11,127 bases of DNA. Origin: Bacteroidetes bacterium UBA7692 (GTDB taxonomy: Bacteria > Bacteroidota > Bacteroidia > Chitinophagales > LD1). This document shows, one piece after another, positions 1 to 6,065 of the stretch (positions are counted from its first letter, which is position 1; the number at the start of each line of letters is the position of its first letter). The position numbers and the translations under genes were made by a program. The notes under the pieces are model-generated. The model worked only from the letters and a program-made list of their open reading frames with translations, searched no databases and was not told where the DNA came from. The stretch covers positions 33,129 through 44,255 of the forward strand of contig DLGO01000130.1 in assembly GCA_002482725.1 (NCBI GenBank), given 5' to 3'.

Positions 1-21
1 TACCAACTGAGCTACTCCCGC
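1..21 (-). tRNA. tRNA 5' end, partial, probably tRNA-Gly
   Basis: Read on the minus strand, these 21 bases form the 5' half of a tRNA acceptor arm and D-arm entry: a 7-base acceptor strand GCGGGAG, then TAGCTC and AGTTGGTA, the usual start of the D stem and loop. The rest, including the anticodon, lies beyond the left edge, so the isotype cannot be read. An acceptor strand of GCGGGA(A/G) is typical of Bacteroidota tRNA-Gly, which is the basis of the tentative assignment. The 5' end of the mature tRNA would be position 21. Confidence 0.8.
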
Positions 22-139
22 ATTACTTTCAGAACGTTCCCATTAATTTGGGACTCCCAATATAAACGCTGTTTCCAAACTTGCAAGGGCTTTTTAGAAA
101 AAAATTTATTTCCGCCTTTTAGCCCTAATATTCTCTATG

Positions 140-862
140 CTAAACTGTTATATCATCCGCTCCCACAGGACTCTCATCAGGCCCGCTATGCTGGATTACC
201 TGCAGCCATTGCTCCACCGACTGCGCATCTTCTATGCGAAACTCACCCACACCCGTTCTGCGCAGCGCAGTAAGGCATGCTCCACATGCCAGCACCTTGC
301 CAAAGTCGTGCGCTATACTGCGTATATAAGTACCCTTGCTACTATTTACACGAAAGTGTACATACGGTAGCTCTATGCCGGTTATATCAAATTCCTTTAT
401 AGTTATACGCCTTGTCTTCAGTTCCACCACATTGCCTGCACGCGCCTCAGCATACGATGTTTTCCCATCTACCTTTATGGCAGAAAATATAGGCGGCATC
501 TGGTCGTTTTCACCAATAAATGAAAGGGCAGCTTCGCGTATCTGCTCCTCCGTTATCCCATCTATAGACTGTTCGCTATCAAAGGCCGACTCCAGGTCAT
601 AGCTTGGGGTTGTCTTGCCTAATAAAAAAGTTCCAGTGTACTCCTTATCATATCCCTGAAACGAATCCAGTTGCTTGGTAAACTTGCCCGTGCACAGTAT
701 CAGCAAGCCCGTAGCCAATGGGTCCAATGTTCCCGCATGGCCTACTTTCAGCTTCTTCCCTATCTTTTTCTTTAAACTGTAGCGCAGTTTATTCACCACG
801 TCAAACGAAGTCCACTTCAGTGGCTTGTCTACCAGCAGGATCTCTCCTTTCTCAAAATCCAT
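140..862 (-). CDS. truB: tRNA pseudouridine(55) synthase TruB
   Basis: Converts U55 in the T loop of most tRNAs to pseudouridine in the cytoplasm. The 240-residue product opens with the family's LLVDKPLKWTSFDVV segment (residues 9-23). It carries the catalytic motif GHAGTLDPLATGLL at 41-54, in which D47 is the expected nucleophilic aspartate, followed by the conserved DKEYTGTFLLGKTTPSYDLE region. SSKGTYIRSIAHDFG (about 174-188) is the second diagnostic block. The length is somewhat below that of the E. coli enzyme, so the C-terminal PUA-like extension is short or missing, as is common in Bacteroidota. The ATG overlaps the uppP stop by one base (TAATG), implying translational coupling, and this is the last gene of the four-gene leftward operon. 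No convincing terminator was found between its stop and the tRNA. Confidence 0.97.
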   Translation of the reverse strand: MDFEKGEILLVDKPLKWTSFDVVNKLRYSLKKKIGKKLKVGHAGTLDPLATGLLILCTGKFTKQLDSFQGYDKEYTGTFLLGKTTPSYDLESAFDSEQSIDGITEEQIREAALSFIGENDQMPPIFSAIKVDGKTSYAEARAGNVVELKTRRITIKEFDITGIELPYVHFRVNSSKGTYIRSIAHDFGKVLACGACLTALRRTGVGEFRIEDAQSVEQWLQVIQHSGPDESPVGADDITV

Positions 863-1725
863 TAGTCAACCAGGTTTAACGAGTGGCCAGTAAGCAATAG
901 TATAATAATGGCCAGGCCAACTACTATCCTGTAGTAGCCAAAATATTTCAGTCCATAGCGTGTTAGCAGGCTGATGAAGAAACGTATAGCAATAATGCCC
1001 ACAATAAAAGAAACCAGGTTGCCTATGGCAAGCAGCTCTATATCCGTAGCACGTACATCGTCATACACCTTTATAAACTTATAGGCCGAAGCGGCGAATA
1101 TGGTAGGTACGGCCAAAAAAAATGAGAATTCAGCAGCCCGCTTCATATTCAGCTTTTGTACCAGTCCACCCACTATGGTGGAGGCAGAGCGCGATACGCC
1201 AGGTATCATAGCTATGCACTGGAAACACCCGATAATGAATGCCTGCATATAGCTTACATTCAGCTTATTCAGCTTCATTTTGCGCTCCTCTATGCCAAAC
1301 TCATTGGTTTCCCTTACTTCTATAAAATCCGGGTCATGCTTGGCATCTTCTATCTGTGGTGCAAACCATTTATCTATAAATACCAGCACTACTCCACCTA
1401 CAAACATACTGATACCAACAGTCAGCGGGCTTTCCAGCAATCCGTCTATTACATCGTTCAGCAGCTTGCCCAGTATGGCAGCAGGTATAAATGCTATAAG
1501 CAGCTTGTAGTAAAAATCCATGGATTGCAAAAAGCGCCTCCAGTACAATACCAGTACAGAAAGTATGGCACCAAACTGAACAGCTATCAGGTAAACCTTA
1601 GAGAATTTTGTATGCTCTATGTTCATCATGCTGTCCGCCAGTATCAGGTGTCCCGTAGAGGATATAGGAAGATACTCGGTCAGGCCTTCTACAATTGCCA
1701 GTATAATGGCTTCGGTAGTGGTCAT
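862..1725 (-). CDS. uppP: Undecaprenyl-diphosphatase UppP (BacA family)
   Basis: Integral membrane phosphatase that dephosphorylates undecaprenyl diphosphate, recycling the lipid carrier used for peptidoglycan and other envelope polymers. It also gives background bacitracin tolerance. The 287-residue protein shows both family signatures: EGLTEYLPISSTGHL at 13-27, with E13, E17 and H26 matching the catalytic Glu/Glu/His set, and PGVSRSASTIVGG at 175-187, with R179 as the phosphate-binding arginine. Several hydrophobic helices are evident (about 50-62, 73-90, 102-118, 197-213, 233-253 and 264-280). A long charged hydrophilic loop at about 121-157 sits between the motifs. The gene is joined to both neighbours by 1-nt TAATG overlaps, so translation of DUF3098, uppP and truB is probably coupled. 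Confidence 0.97.
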   Translation of the reverse strand: MTTTEAIILAIVEGLTEYLPISSTGHLILADSMMNIEHTKFSKVYLIAVQFGAILSVLVLYWRRFLQSMDFYYKLLIAFIPAAILGKLLNDVIDGLLESPLTVGISMFVGGVVLVFIDKWFAPQIEDAKHDPDFIEVRETNEFGIEERKMKLNKLNVSYMQAFIIGCFQCIAMIPGVSRSASTIVGGLVQKLNMKRAAEFSFFLAVPTIFAASAYKFIKVYDDVRATDIELLAIGNLVSFIVGIIAIRFFISLLTRYGLKYFGYYRIVVGLAIIILLLTGHSLNLVD

Positions 1726-2021
1726 TATGCGTTAGCCGGTCTTTTTAGTATGGCAAAGATTTCGATACCAAAACCTATCAGGATAACGATAGGCGCCAGC
1801 GTTATGCGTTGGAAGCTGTATATCTCATCAGCAGGGAATACATTAGGGTCAGTAGTTGTGCCACCTGCCATCAGTGCAAATCCCACGAGGATTACTGCAA
1901 GCCCTGCAAGCATAATACCGTAGTTGATTTTATTGAAAAGAAACGGCTCTGAAGATGAGTTCTCTTCCCTGTTTACCGTTACTGCTTTGGCTTTCAGATT
2001 TTCGCCTTGTAATTTTGCCAT
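1725..2021 (-). CDS. DUF3098 family small membrane protein
   Basis: A 98-residue protein with a polar N-terminal tail (1-30) and two hydrophobic helices (about 34-52 and 74-93). The connecting loop contains TTTDPNVFPADEIYSFQRITLAPI, where the DPNVF and (F/Y)SFxRITLAPI elements are, from memory, the hallmarks of DUF3098. The family is essentially confined to Bacteroidota and is usually encoded between ftsX and uppP, as here. No function is established. Because ftsX lies 10 nt upstream and uppP overlaps its stop by one base, a role in the division or peptidoglycan envelope module, perhaps as an FtsX or UppP accessory subunit, is a reasonable inference but not shown by the sequence. Confidence 0.9.
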   Translation of the reverse strand: MAKLQGENLKAKAVTVNREENSSSEPFLFNKINYGIMLAGLAVILVGFALMAGGTTTDPNVFPADEIYSFQRITLAPIVILIGFGIEIFAILKRPANA

Positions 2022-2031
2022 ATTCTATGTC

Positions 2032-2886
2032 TTAGTATAATTCGTCCGGTTTGTACCGCAGGTAGCGCAAAAGCGCAAAAACCGTACTGAGTGCCGATAC
2101 AAGCTCTGCAAACAGCAGCATTGCTGCAAATACAATCGCGAAACTAATCAAATCATCCTGTAAACCAAGTTCCGGTAACAAGTCATTAACATAGAATATA
2201 CCAGCAAACAAGAGCGTGCCGGCTATTACTGTACTTATAAATCCATTTAACAATGCCTTGCCTATAAACGGCTTGGCTATAAACCACTTGGTAGCCCCTA
2301 CCAGCATCATGCTTTTTATCATGTCGCGGTTACTGAAAATTGACAGGCGTATCGTATTGAAAATCAACAAAACAGCAAAAACCAGCAGTATAGCCCCTAT
2401 AACCATAGCCACCATAGACGTGCGGGCAAGTATATTATCCACCGCGGCTATCAGGCTCATTTGCACCGAAACCTCCATTACACCAGGCATTGACCGCAGT
2501 TGGGGCTGCAATTTTTCAAATTGCTTTTGTGATGCATAAGCCTCTTTTATATATACATCAAACTTTGCATACAGCGGATTATAGCCCAGCACATCCATAA
2601 AATCCGTGCCCATTTCCTTTTGCAGGATCTCTGCCGCCTTTACTTTAGAGGTGTAGTCTACCCCTTTTACAAACCCAAGCTGCAGTATCCTTTGGCGCAG
2701 TTGAATAGTGGCATCCGCCGTCAGGGTGTCCGACAGCACTAGCTCTACCGCAAACTTCTCCCGTACATCGCGCTTTATTTTCTGGGCCTCTACCAGCAGC
2801 ACAGCACCCAACCCCAACACTATCAATACGAGTGTCATACCAAAAATGGCATATATGTATGATGTATTGCGTTTTACTGTACCCAC
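2032..2886 (-). CDS. ftsX: Cell-division permease-like protein FtsX
   Basis: FtsX pairs with the ATPase FtsE in an ABC-transporter-like complex that activates cell-wall hydrolases at the septum instead of moving a substrate. The 284 residues show the expected four-helix layout: TM1 about 11-33; a large periplasmic domain at 34-155 containing the family's YNPLYAKFDVYIK stretch (102-114); TM2 about 156-177; the conserved cytoplasmic segment NTIRLSIFSNRDMIKSM (177-193) leading to MLVGATKWF; TM3 about 212-234; and TM4 about 247-275. The start is GTG at 2886. An in-frame TGA lies 21-24 bases upstream, the next ATG falls inside TM1, and AGGA sits about 8 nt before the GTG. ftsE is not in the window; in Bacteroidota the pair is often separated. 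First gene of the ftsX-DUF3098-uppP-truB operon. Confidence 0.95.
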   Translation of the reverse strand: MGTVKRNTSYIYAIFGMTLVLIVLGLGAVLLVEAQKIKRDVREKFAVELVLSDTLTADATIQLRQRILQLGFVKGVDYTSKVKAAEILQKEMGTDFMDVLGYNPLYAKFDVYIKEAYASQKQFEKLQPQLRSMPGVMEVSVQMSLIAAVDNILARTSMVAMVIGAILLVFAVLLIFNTIRLSIFSNRDMIKSMMLVGATKWFIAKPFIGKALLNGFISTVIAGTLLFAGIFYVNDLLPELGLQDDLISFAIVFAAMLLFAELVSALSTVFALLRYLRYKPDELY

Positions 2887-2908
2887 GGTTTTTTCCTGTT
2901 TAACTCTT

Positions 2909-2916
2909 CAAACGTA
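2909..2916 (-). promoter_or_regulatory. Probable promoter -7 box for the ftsX operon
   Basis: On the minus strand this reads TACGTTTG, an exact match to the Bacteroidota primary-sigma -7 consensus TAnnTTTG. It lies 22 nt before the ftsX GTG, which would give a short leader. I see no matching -33 TTTG at the usual spacing, so the call rests on the -7 box and its position alone. Confidence 0.5.
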
Positions 2917-3018
2917 ATCCTTACAATTCTATTTCGGCGGCGGCTCTGCTGTTGAAAACAAATGGCTGTCCATTTTTTTAGCAAAACAGTTGCCAACACT
3001 CCCTACAAATTAAAAAAC

Positions 3019-3048
3019 TTTGCGCTTTGCTCAAAAAATTTATTTTTG
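3019..3048 (+). promoter_or_regulatory. Probable promoter of the DUF2795-type gene
   Basis: TTTG at 3019-3022 and TATTTTTG at 3041-3048 fit the Bacteroidota -33 (TTTG) and -7 (TAnnTTTG) elements with an 18-nt spacer. Transcription would begin near 3053-3056, leaving a leader of about 15-18 nt before the ATG at 3071. This also rules out an upstream in-frame TTG at 3020 as the translation start. Confidence 0.65.
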
Positions 3049-3070
3049 CGCGCTTAAAATAAGGCACTGT

Positions 3071-3292
3071 ATGTTTTGGACATTAGAATTAGCATCATAT
3101 TTAGAAGAAGCTCCATGGCCTTCGACAAAAGACGAATTAATTGACTTCTCAATTCGTTCGGGCGCTCCCGTAGAAGTAATTGAAAACCTTCAGGAACTGG
3201 ACGACGACAGCGAGCTGTACGAAGGCATTGAAGATATCTGGCCGGACTATCCTACCAAGGACGACTTCTTCTTCAACGAAGAAGAATACTAG
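3071..3292 (+). CDS. Small acidic protein, DUF2795-type, function unknown
   Basis: A 73-residue soluble protein beginning MFWTLELASYLEEAPWPSTK. The pattern LELASYLE, APWP, KDELIDFSIRSGAP, WPDYP and an acidic Tyr-terminated tail matches a very conserved small Bacteroidota protein annotated as DUF2795; this is recalled, not searched. It is extremely acidic, with 22 Asp/Glu against 3 Lys/Arg, and rich in Trp, Phe and Tyr. The predicted fold is short helices at about 5-14 and 20-30 plus a charged tail, with no signal peptide or membrane segment. The ATG at 3071 is preferred over a longer in-frame TTG reading because a good promoter lies inside that extension. The gene is monocistronic, diverges from ftsX and ends before a strong terminator. 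Its function is unknown. High conservation and a strong promoter suggest an abundant housekeeping factor, which is inference. Confidence 0.88.
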   Translation: MFWTLELASYLEEAPWPSTKDELIDFSIRSGAPVEVIENLQELDDDSELYEGIEDIWPDYPTKDDFFFNEEEY

Positions 3293-3313
3293 AATCGACT
3301 GGTAAAAAAATTG

Positions 3314-3346
3314 AAAACCGCTTCTGCAAAGGAGCGGTTTTTCTAT
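3314..3346. terminator. Bidirectional intrinsic terminator between convergent genes
   Basis: AAAACCGCTTC (3314-3324) pairs with GGAGCGGTTTT (3331-3341), an 11-bp stem with one G-U pair and a 6-nt loop TGCAAA. On the plus strand the stem ends in TTTTT. On the minus strand it runs into TTTTCAATTTTTTT (leftwards to 3304). It therefore serves both the DUF2795-type gene (stop 22 nt before the stem) and the convergent Smr gene, whose stop is at 3356. Confidence 0.9.
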
Positions 3347-3355
3347 TTCAGGTAC

Positions 3356-3742
3356 TTACCACTTCAGGCATACCAGTGTGCTGCCATACCCATACTGCCC
3401 GTGGTAATCATTATCGAAGCTGCTCACCATCGGGTGCTTACCCAGCATCTTATGTAGTTCCTTCCTCAGCGTACCCTTGCCAAGGCCAAGTATCAGCCTA
3501 ATCTCCTGCTTACCCGCCGCTACCGCCTCATCTATTTTTTTTTCTGCAAAATCCAACTGGTGCAGCAGGGCTGCCGTGGCATCCATCCTGTTCTGCCTGG
3601 TAAATGACACCTCCAGGTGCAGGTCCACAGCATTTACACTATATCCGCTCACCTTATTGCTAAAGCCGGGGTCTGTAGCGCCCATCATGTACTTGCGCAG
3701 CAGCGATGTATTGATTCCGGAAGATGATTTGGTGCCTTTCAC
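3356..3742 (-). CDS. Small stand-alone Smr-domain protein (possible nuclease or RNA-binding)
   Basis: A 128-residue protein whose C-terminal about 90 residues follow the Smr (small MutS-related) fold. VDLHLE (39-44) matches the first Smr motif DLHG, helix 58-77 follows, then IRLILGLGKGTLRKEL (81-96) corresponds to the HGxGxGxLR motif, and YGYGSTLVCL (117-126) is the terminal GxGxTxV strand. The usual HGxG histidine is replaced by Leu85, though DLH keeps its His42, so nicking activity is doubtful. Bacteroidota Smr proteins often carry a longer N-terminal DUF2027 region, which is absent here. The start is uncertain: GTG at 3742 gives 128 residues, but a TAnnTTTG box ends 5 nt upstream of it, so the ATG at 3688 or 3685 (about 110 residues) may be the real one. 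It is separated from the upstream TetR gene by a terminator. Confidence 0.82.
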   Translation of the reverse strand: MKGTKSSSGINTSLLRKYMMGATDPGFSNKVSGYSVNAVDLHLEVSFTRQNRMDATAALLHQLDFAEKKIDEAVAAGKQEIRLILGLGKGTLRKELHKMLGKHPMVSSFDNDYHGQYGYGSTLVCLKW

Positions 3743-3746
3743 GCTG

Positions 3747-3754
3747 CAAATGTA
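3747..3754 (-). promoter_or_regulatory. Possible -7 box for the Smr gene
   Basis: The minus strand reads TACATTTG, an exact TAnnTTTG match, placed 9 nt downstream of the T-run terminating the TetR gene. Transcription would start around 3740, that is, on the GTG codon chosen for the Smr gene. The message would then be leaderless or would start translation at the ATG at 3688. Confidence 0.45.
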
Positions 3755-3762
3755 ATAAGTAT

Positions 3763-3797
3763 AAAAAAAGGCGGCAATACTTTCGTACTGCCGCCTT
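3763..3797 (-). terminator. Intrinsic terminator of the TetR-family gene
   Basis: Read leftwards, AAGGCGGCA (reverse complement of 3789-3797) pairs perfectly with 3768-3776. After one A/C mismatch, three further pairs close a TTTC loop at 3781-3784. The stem is followed on the minus strand by a run of seven T (3769-3763). It lies 22 nt past the TetR stop codon and isolates that gene from the Smr gene downstream. Confidence 0.88.
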
Positions 3798-3819
3798 CCT
3801 GTCCAATTAACCTTGTGTT

Positions 3820-4395
3820 TTAATCCAATGATCTCATCACTTCTTTTACTATGATGTCCAGCATCTCTTTGTCCTGCCTCGCTTTTGAATATACCATCAA
3901 TCCCTGCAGGCTCGAGGTAAAGTAAAAAGCAAGTGCTTTTGTATCCTTATCTTTTGAAATCTCTCCGTTTTCTTTGCCCTTGTTGATAAGGGTTACATAC
4001 ATATTTTCCAGGTCATCAAAACATGCCAATACCAGTTTCTCTACTGCCTTATCGTGCGGTGCAAGCTCTGCAGCAGTATTGGTAAGGAAGCCTCCACGCC
4101 TATAGCGCGAGTCGGTAAGGTCGGCAACAGCGCTCTCGAATGATGCAGCTAGCCCCTCACGCGCCGGCAATGCGGTTATCAGCTTTATATTGTCCTGGGT
4201 GCGCTTGCGGTAATTTTCCAAGGTGGCCATAAACAGGCCGTGCTTATCCGTAAAAGCCTCATACATACTGGCTTTGCTCAGCTTCAGAAAGTCTACCAAC
4301 TCCTGAACAGAAGTACCATTGTACCCCTTTGCCCAGAACATTTGCATAGCTTTATCTAAAACTGCTTCATATTTGTACTGTTTTGGACGTGGCAT
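3820..4395 (-). CDS. TetR/AcrR family transcriptional regulator
   Basis: A 191-residue one-component repressor of the TetR fold. The N-terminal DNA-binding domain is clear: helix 1 at about 8-23 (YEAVLDKAMQMFWAKGYNGT) and the helix-turn-helix at about 29-50 (TSVQELVDFLKLSKASMYEAF), then DKHGLF leading into the linker helix. The remainder (about 55-191) is an all-helical ligand-binding and dimerisation domain. It includes RRGGFLTNTAAELAPHD (about 99-115), resembling the C-terminal domain of AcrR/ComR-like members with a (G/C)xLxxNxAxE motif. The ligand cannot be predicted. The gene is divergent from pdxJ across a 111-bp AT-rich gap containing an inverted repeat, so self-regulation and possibly control of pdxJ-plsC are plausible. 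Its own terminator follows. Confidence 0.93.
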   Translation of the reverse strand: MPRPKQYKYEAVLDKAMQMFWAKGYNGTSVQELVDFLKLSKASMYEAFTDKHGLFMATLENYRKRTQDNIKLITALPAREGLAASFESAVADLTDSRYRRGGFLTNTAAELAPHDKAVEKLVLACFDDLENMYVTLINKGKENGEISKDKDTKALAFYFTSSLQGLMVYSKARQDKEMLDIIVKEVMRSLD

Positions 4396-4506
4396 TATCG
4401 TAAATTATAAAGCAATGATACATATAAAAAAACATCTTTACTCCTTGATTATCATATATTTTATATCACATTAACAGAACAAACGTTCCATAAATTAATA
4501 TACTGA
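4396..4506. promoter_or_regulatory. Divergent regulatory region between TetR gene and pdxJ, with candidate operator
   Basis: This is a 111-bp, strongly AT-rich spacer. GAAC-AAAC-GTTC at 4477-4488 is a perfect 4-bp-arm inverted repeat, and AACGTT (4482-4487) inside it is itself palindromic. A looser AT-rich dyad, ATATATTTTATAT, lies at 4454-4466. For the leftward gene, TATCATTG (minus strand, 4413-4420) is one base from the TAnnTTTG box and 17 nt from its ATG. No clean rightward -7 box for pdxJ was found. The repeat is a candidate TetR operator only by position and symmetry. Confidence 0.4.
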
Positions 4507-5220
4507 ATGACAAGACTTAGTGTAAATATTAATAAGATAGCGCTCTTACGTAATTCGCGCGGAAGCAATATTCCTGACTTACTTCAGTTTGCCCGCGACT
4601 GTGAACGCTATGGCGCTCAGGGCATTACCGTGCACCCACGCCCCGATGAGCGCCACATACGCCGCGATGATGTGTACAAGCTAAAAGATGTAGTAACTAC
4701 AGAATTCAATATCGAGGGTTACCCCACCACGGATTTCATGGATATGGTTTGCGAGCTGAAGCCAACGCAATGCACACTGGTACCCGATGCACCGGGTCAG
4801 CTTACCTCCGACCACGGCTGGAATACGATAGGCGAACAGGAACTGCTGAAGCGCACTGTAGACCGCCTGCACAAGCATGGCATACGTGTTTCGCTTTTCA
4901 TCGACCCTGAACGGAACTTGCTGGAAGGTGCAAAAAAGACAGGCGCAGAGTGCATAGAATTCTATACCGGCCCTTATGCGCACGACTTTTATCAAAACCG
5001 TGCAGAGGCAGTGCAGTCGCATGCCGAAGCAGCCGTGATATGCCACGAACTAGGACTAAAAATAAATGCAGGCCACGACCTGAATTTGGATAACCTGCGC
5101 TACTACAGGCAAAATGTGCCTGGCCTTGCAGAGGTGTCTATAGGCCACGCATTGGTGCGCGATTGTTTATATCTTGGGCTGGAAAACACCATACAACTTT
5201 ATCTTAGAGAACTGAGTTAA
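4507..5220 (+). CDS. pdxJ: Pyridoxine 5'-phosphate synthase PdxJ
   Basis: Condenses 3-amino-1-hydroxyacetone 1-phosphate with 1-deoxy-D-xylulose 5-phosphate to pyridoxine 5'-phosphate, the ring-closing step of the DXP-dependent vitamin B6 route; it is cytosolic with a TIM-barrel fold. The 237-residue length is typical. Diagnostic segments appear in order: LSVNINKIALLRNSRG (4-19), GITVHPRPDERHI (39-51) with catalytic H43, EFNIEG (66-71) with E70, LVPD (91-94), INAGHDLN (186-193) with H190, and SIGHALVRDCLYLGL (211-225), which binds phosphate. All three expected catalytic residues are present. The ATG at 4507 places the conserved N-terminal strand immediately after the start. It is followed after 16 nt by an acyltransferase gene, probably co-transcribed, and diverges from the TetR gene. 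Confidence 0.97.
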   Translation: MTRLSVNINKIALLRNSRGSNIPDLLQFARDCERYGAQGITVHPRPDERHIRRDDVYKLKDVVTTEFNIEGYPTTDFMDMVCELKPTQCTLVPDAPGQLTSDHGWNTIGEQELLKRTVDRLHKHGIRVSLFIDPERNLLEGAKKTGAECIEFYTGPYAHDFYQNRAEAVQSHAEAAVICHELGLKINAGHDLNLDNLRYYRQNVPGLAEVSIGHALVRDCLYLGLENTIQLYLRELS

Positions 5221-5236
5221 CCAAAACACAAAGCCT

Positions 5237-5986
5237 ATGAAAAGGGCATTCGGTTTTATTTGGGGTATATGGGGATTTATCGCTTTTATGTTAGTGGTAG
5301 CTATACTCACGCCTGCATACGCTATAATGCTGCTGCTATTTGGTAGAAAAATGAGCATCAACCTGGTATGGGTCAATTACCATTATGCATCTCCCTTATT
5401 ACTATGGCTCTGTGGCATTCAGCTAAAGGTAATCGGCAGCGAAAAGATAAAGCTAGATCAGGCCTACGTTTTTATCGGCAACCACCGTGCAGCCATAGAT
5501 ATTATCTCCAGCGCTTCTGCTACTCCCAAGCCTGCCCGTTTCCTGGCCAAGGCAGAGGTTAAGTACATTCCACTATTTGGCTATATGGTGGCTATGCTGG
5601 GCATAATAGTAGACCGCAAAAGCAAAGAGAGCCGGGAGCTTTCCTTTACTAAGCTGGTAGACGCACTCCGCAGTGGCGAAAGCATCATGCTATACCCCGA
5701 AGGCACACGCAATAAAGGCCCCGAGCCACTTATGGAGTTTAAGGACGGAGCTTTCCGTGCGGCCATAGAGGCGCAGGTGCCTATCGCCTACCATGTGCTG
5801 CTCAATACACGCGAATTAAATAACCCCGATGGCACCCAACTATACCCGGGCACCGTTACCGCTATCTGGGGCGACCCGGTAGAAACTACCGGCATGACAC
5901 AAGCAGACCTGCCCCGCCTGAAAGAGGAAGTGTGGCAAGAAATGCGCGATATATTTGCACAGCATAACAACCCGCTTTCAAAATAA
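5237..5986 (+). CDS. plsC: 1-acyl-sn-glycerol-3-phosphate acyltransferase (PlsC family)
   Basis: Transfers an acyl chain to the sn-2 position of lysophosphatidic acid, giving phosphatidic acid for membrane phospholipids. The 249 residues start with one or two hydrophobic membrane-anchoring segments (about 5-35 and a weaker one at 49-60). The family's acyltransferase blocks follow: NHRAAIDI (82-89) supplies the HX4D pair H83/D88; RFLAKAEVKYIPLFGYM (101-117) and GIIVDR (122-127) form block II; YPEGTR (153-158) is the glycerophosphate-binding block III; VPIAY (181-185) is block IV. In block I the usual Ser after NHx is Ala, a tolerated variation. Its substrate could be another lysophospholipid or a lyso-aminolipid, since Bacteroidota carry several PlsC paralogues. 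It lies 16 nt downstream of pdxJ. Confidence 0.92.
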   Translation: MKRAFGFIWGIWGFIAFMLVVAILTPAYAIMLLLFGRKMSINLVWVNYHYASPLLLWLCGIQLKVIGSEKIKLDQAYVFIGNHRAAIDIISSASATPKPARFLAKAEVKYIPLFGYMVAMLGIIVDRKSKESRELSFTKLVDALRSGESIMLYPEGTRNKGPEPLMEFKDGAFRAAIEAQVPIAYHVLLNTRELNNPDGTQLYPGTVTAIWGDPVETTGMTQADLPRLKEEVWQEMRDIFAQHNNPLSK

Positions 5987-6037
5987 GCGCTGTTACTTTT
6001 CCTTTGTGGCATCATTATTGATTTATAGCATTCAAAT

Positions 6038-6052
6038 TTTTGCATTGCAAAA
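6038..6052. repeat. Perfect 15-bp palindrome upstream of the exported-protein gene
   Basis: TTTTGCA-T-TGCAAAA is a perfect 7+1+7 dyad ending 13 nt before the ATG at 6066. It is too tight to form a hairpin and so looks more like a dimeric-protein binding site than a terminator. An AT-rich chance palindrome cannot be excluded. Confidence 0.45.
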
Positions 6053-6065
6053 GCGTTAACACATC

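Noticed and set aside
33..40. AACGTTCC occurs both upstream of the tRNA and at 4482-4489 upstream of pdxJ, each with GAAC/GTTC half sites, suggesting a shared operator.
   Set aside because: Half-site spacing differs (0 versus 4 nt) and an 8-base match twice in 11 kb is within reach of chance.
48..60. TTGGGA-C-TCCCAA palindrome in the tRNA upstream region.
   Set aside because: Single-base loop cannot fold, it is not followed by a T-run, and nothing links it to a function.
85..125. AGGGCT ... AGCCCT arms downstream of truB as a possible terminator.
   Set aside because: Only 6 bp of pairing around a loop of about 29 nt, and no T-run directly after the stem.
1156..1923. Long plus-strand open frame opposite uppP and the DUF3098 gene.
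   Set aside because: It is antisense to two confidently identified genes, and its translation is Tyr/His-rich with no recognisable domain.
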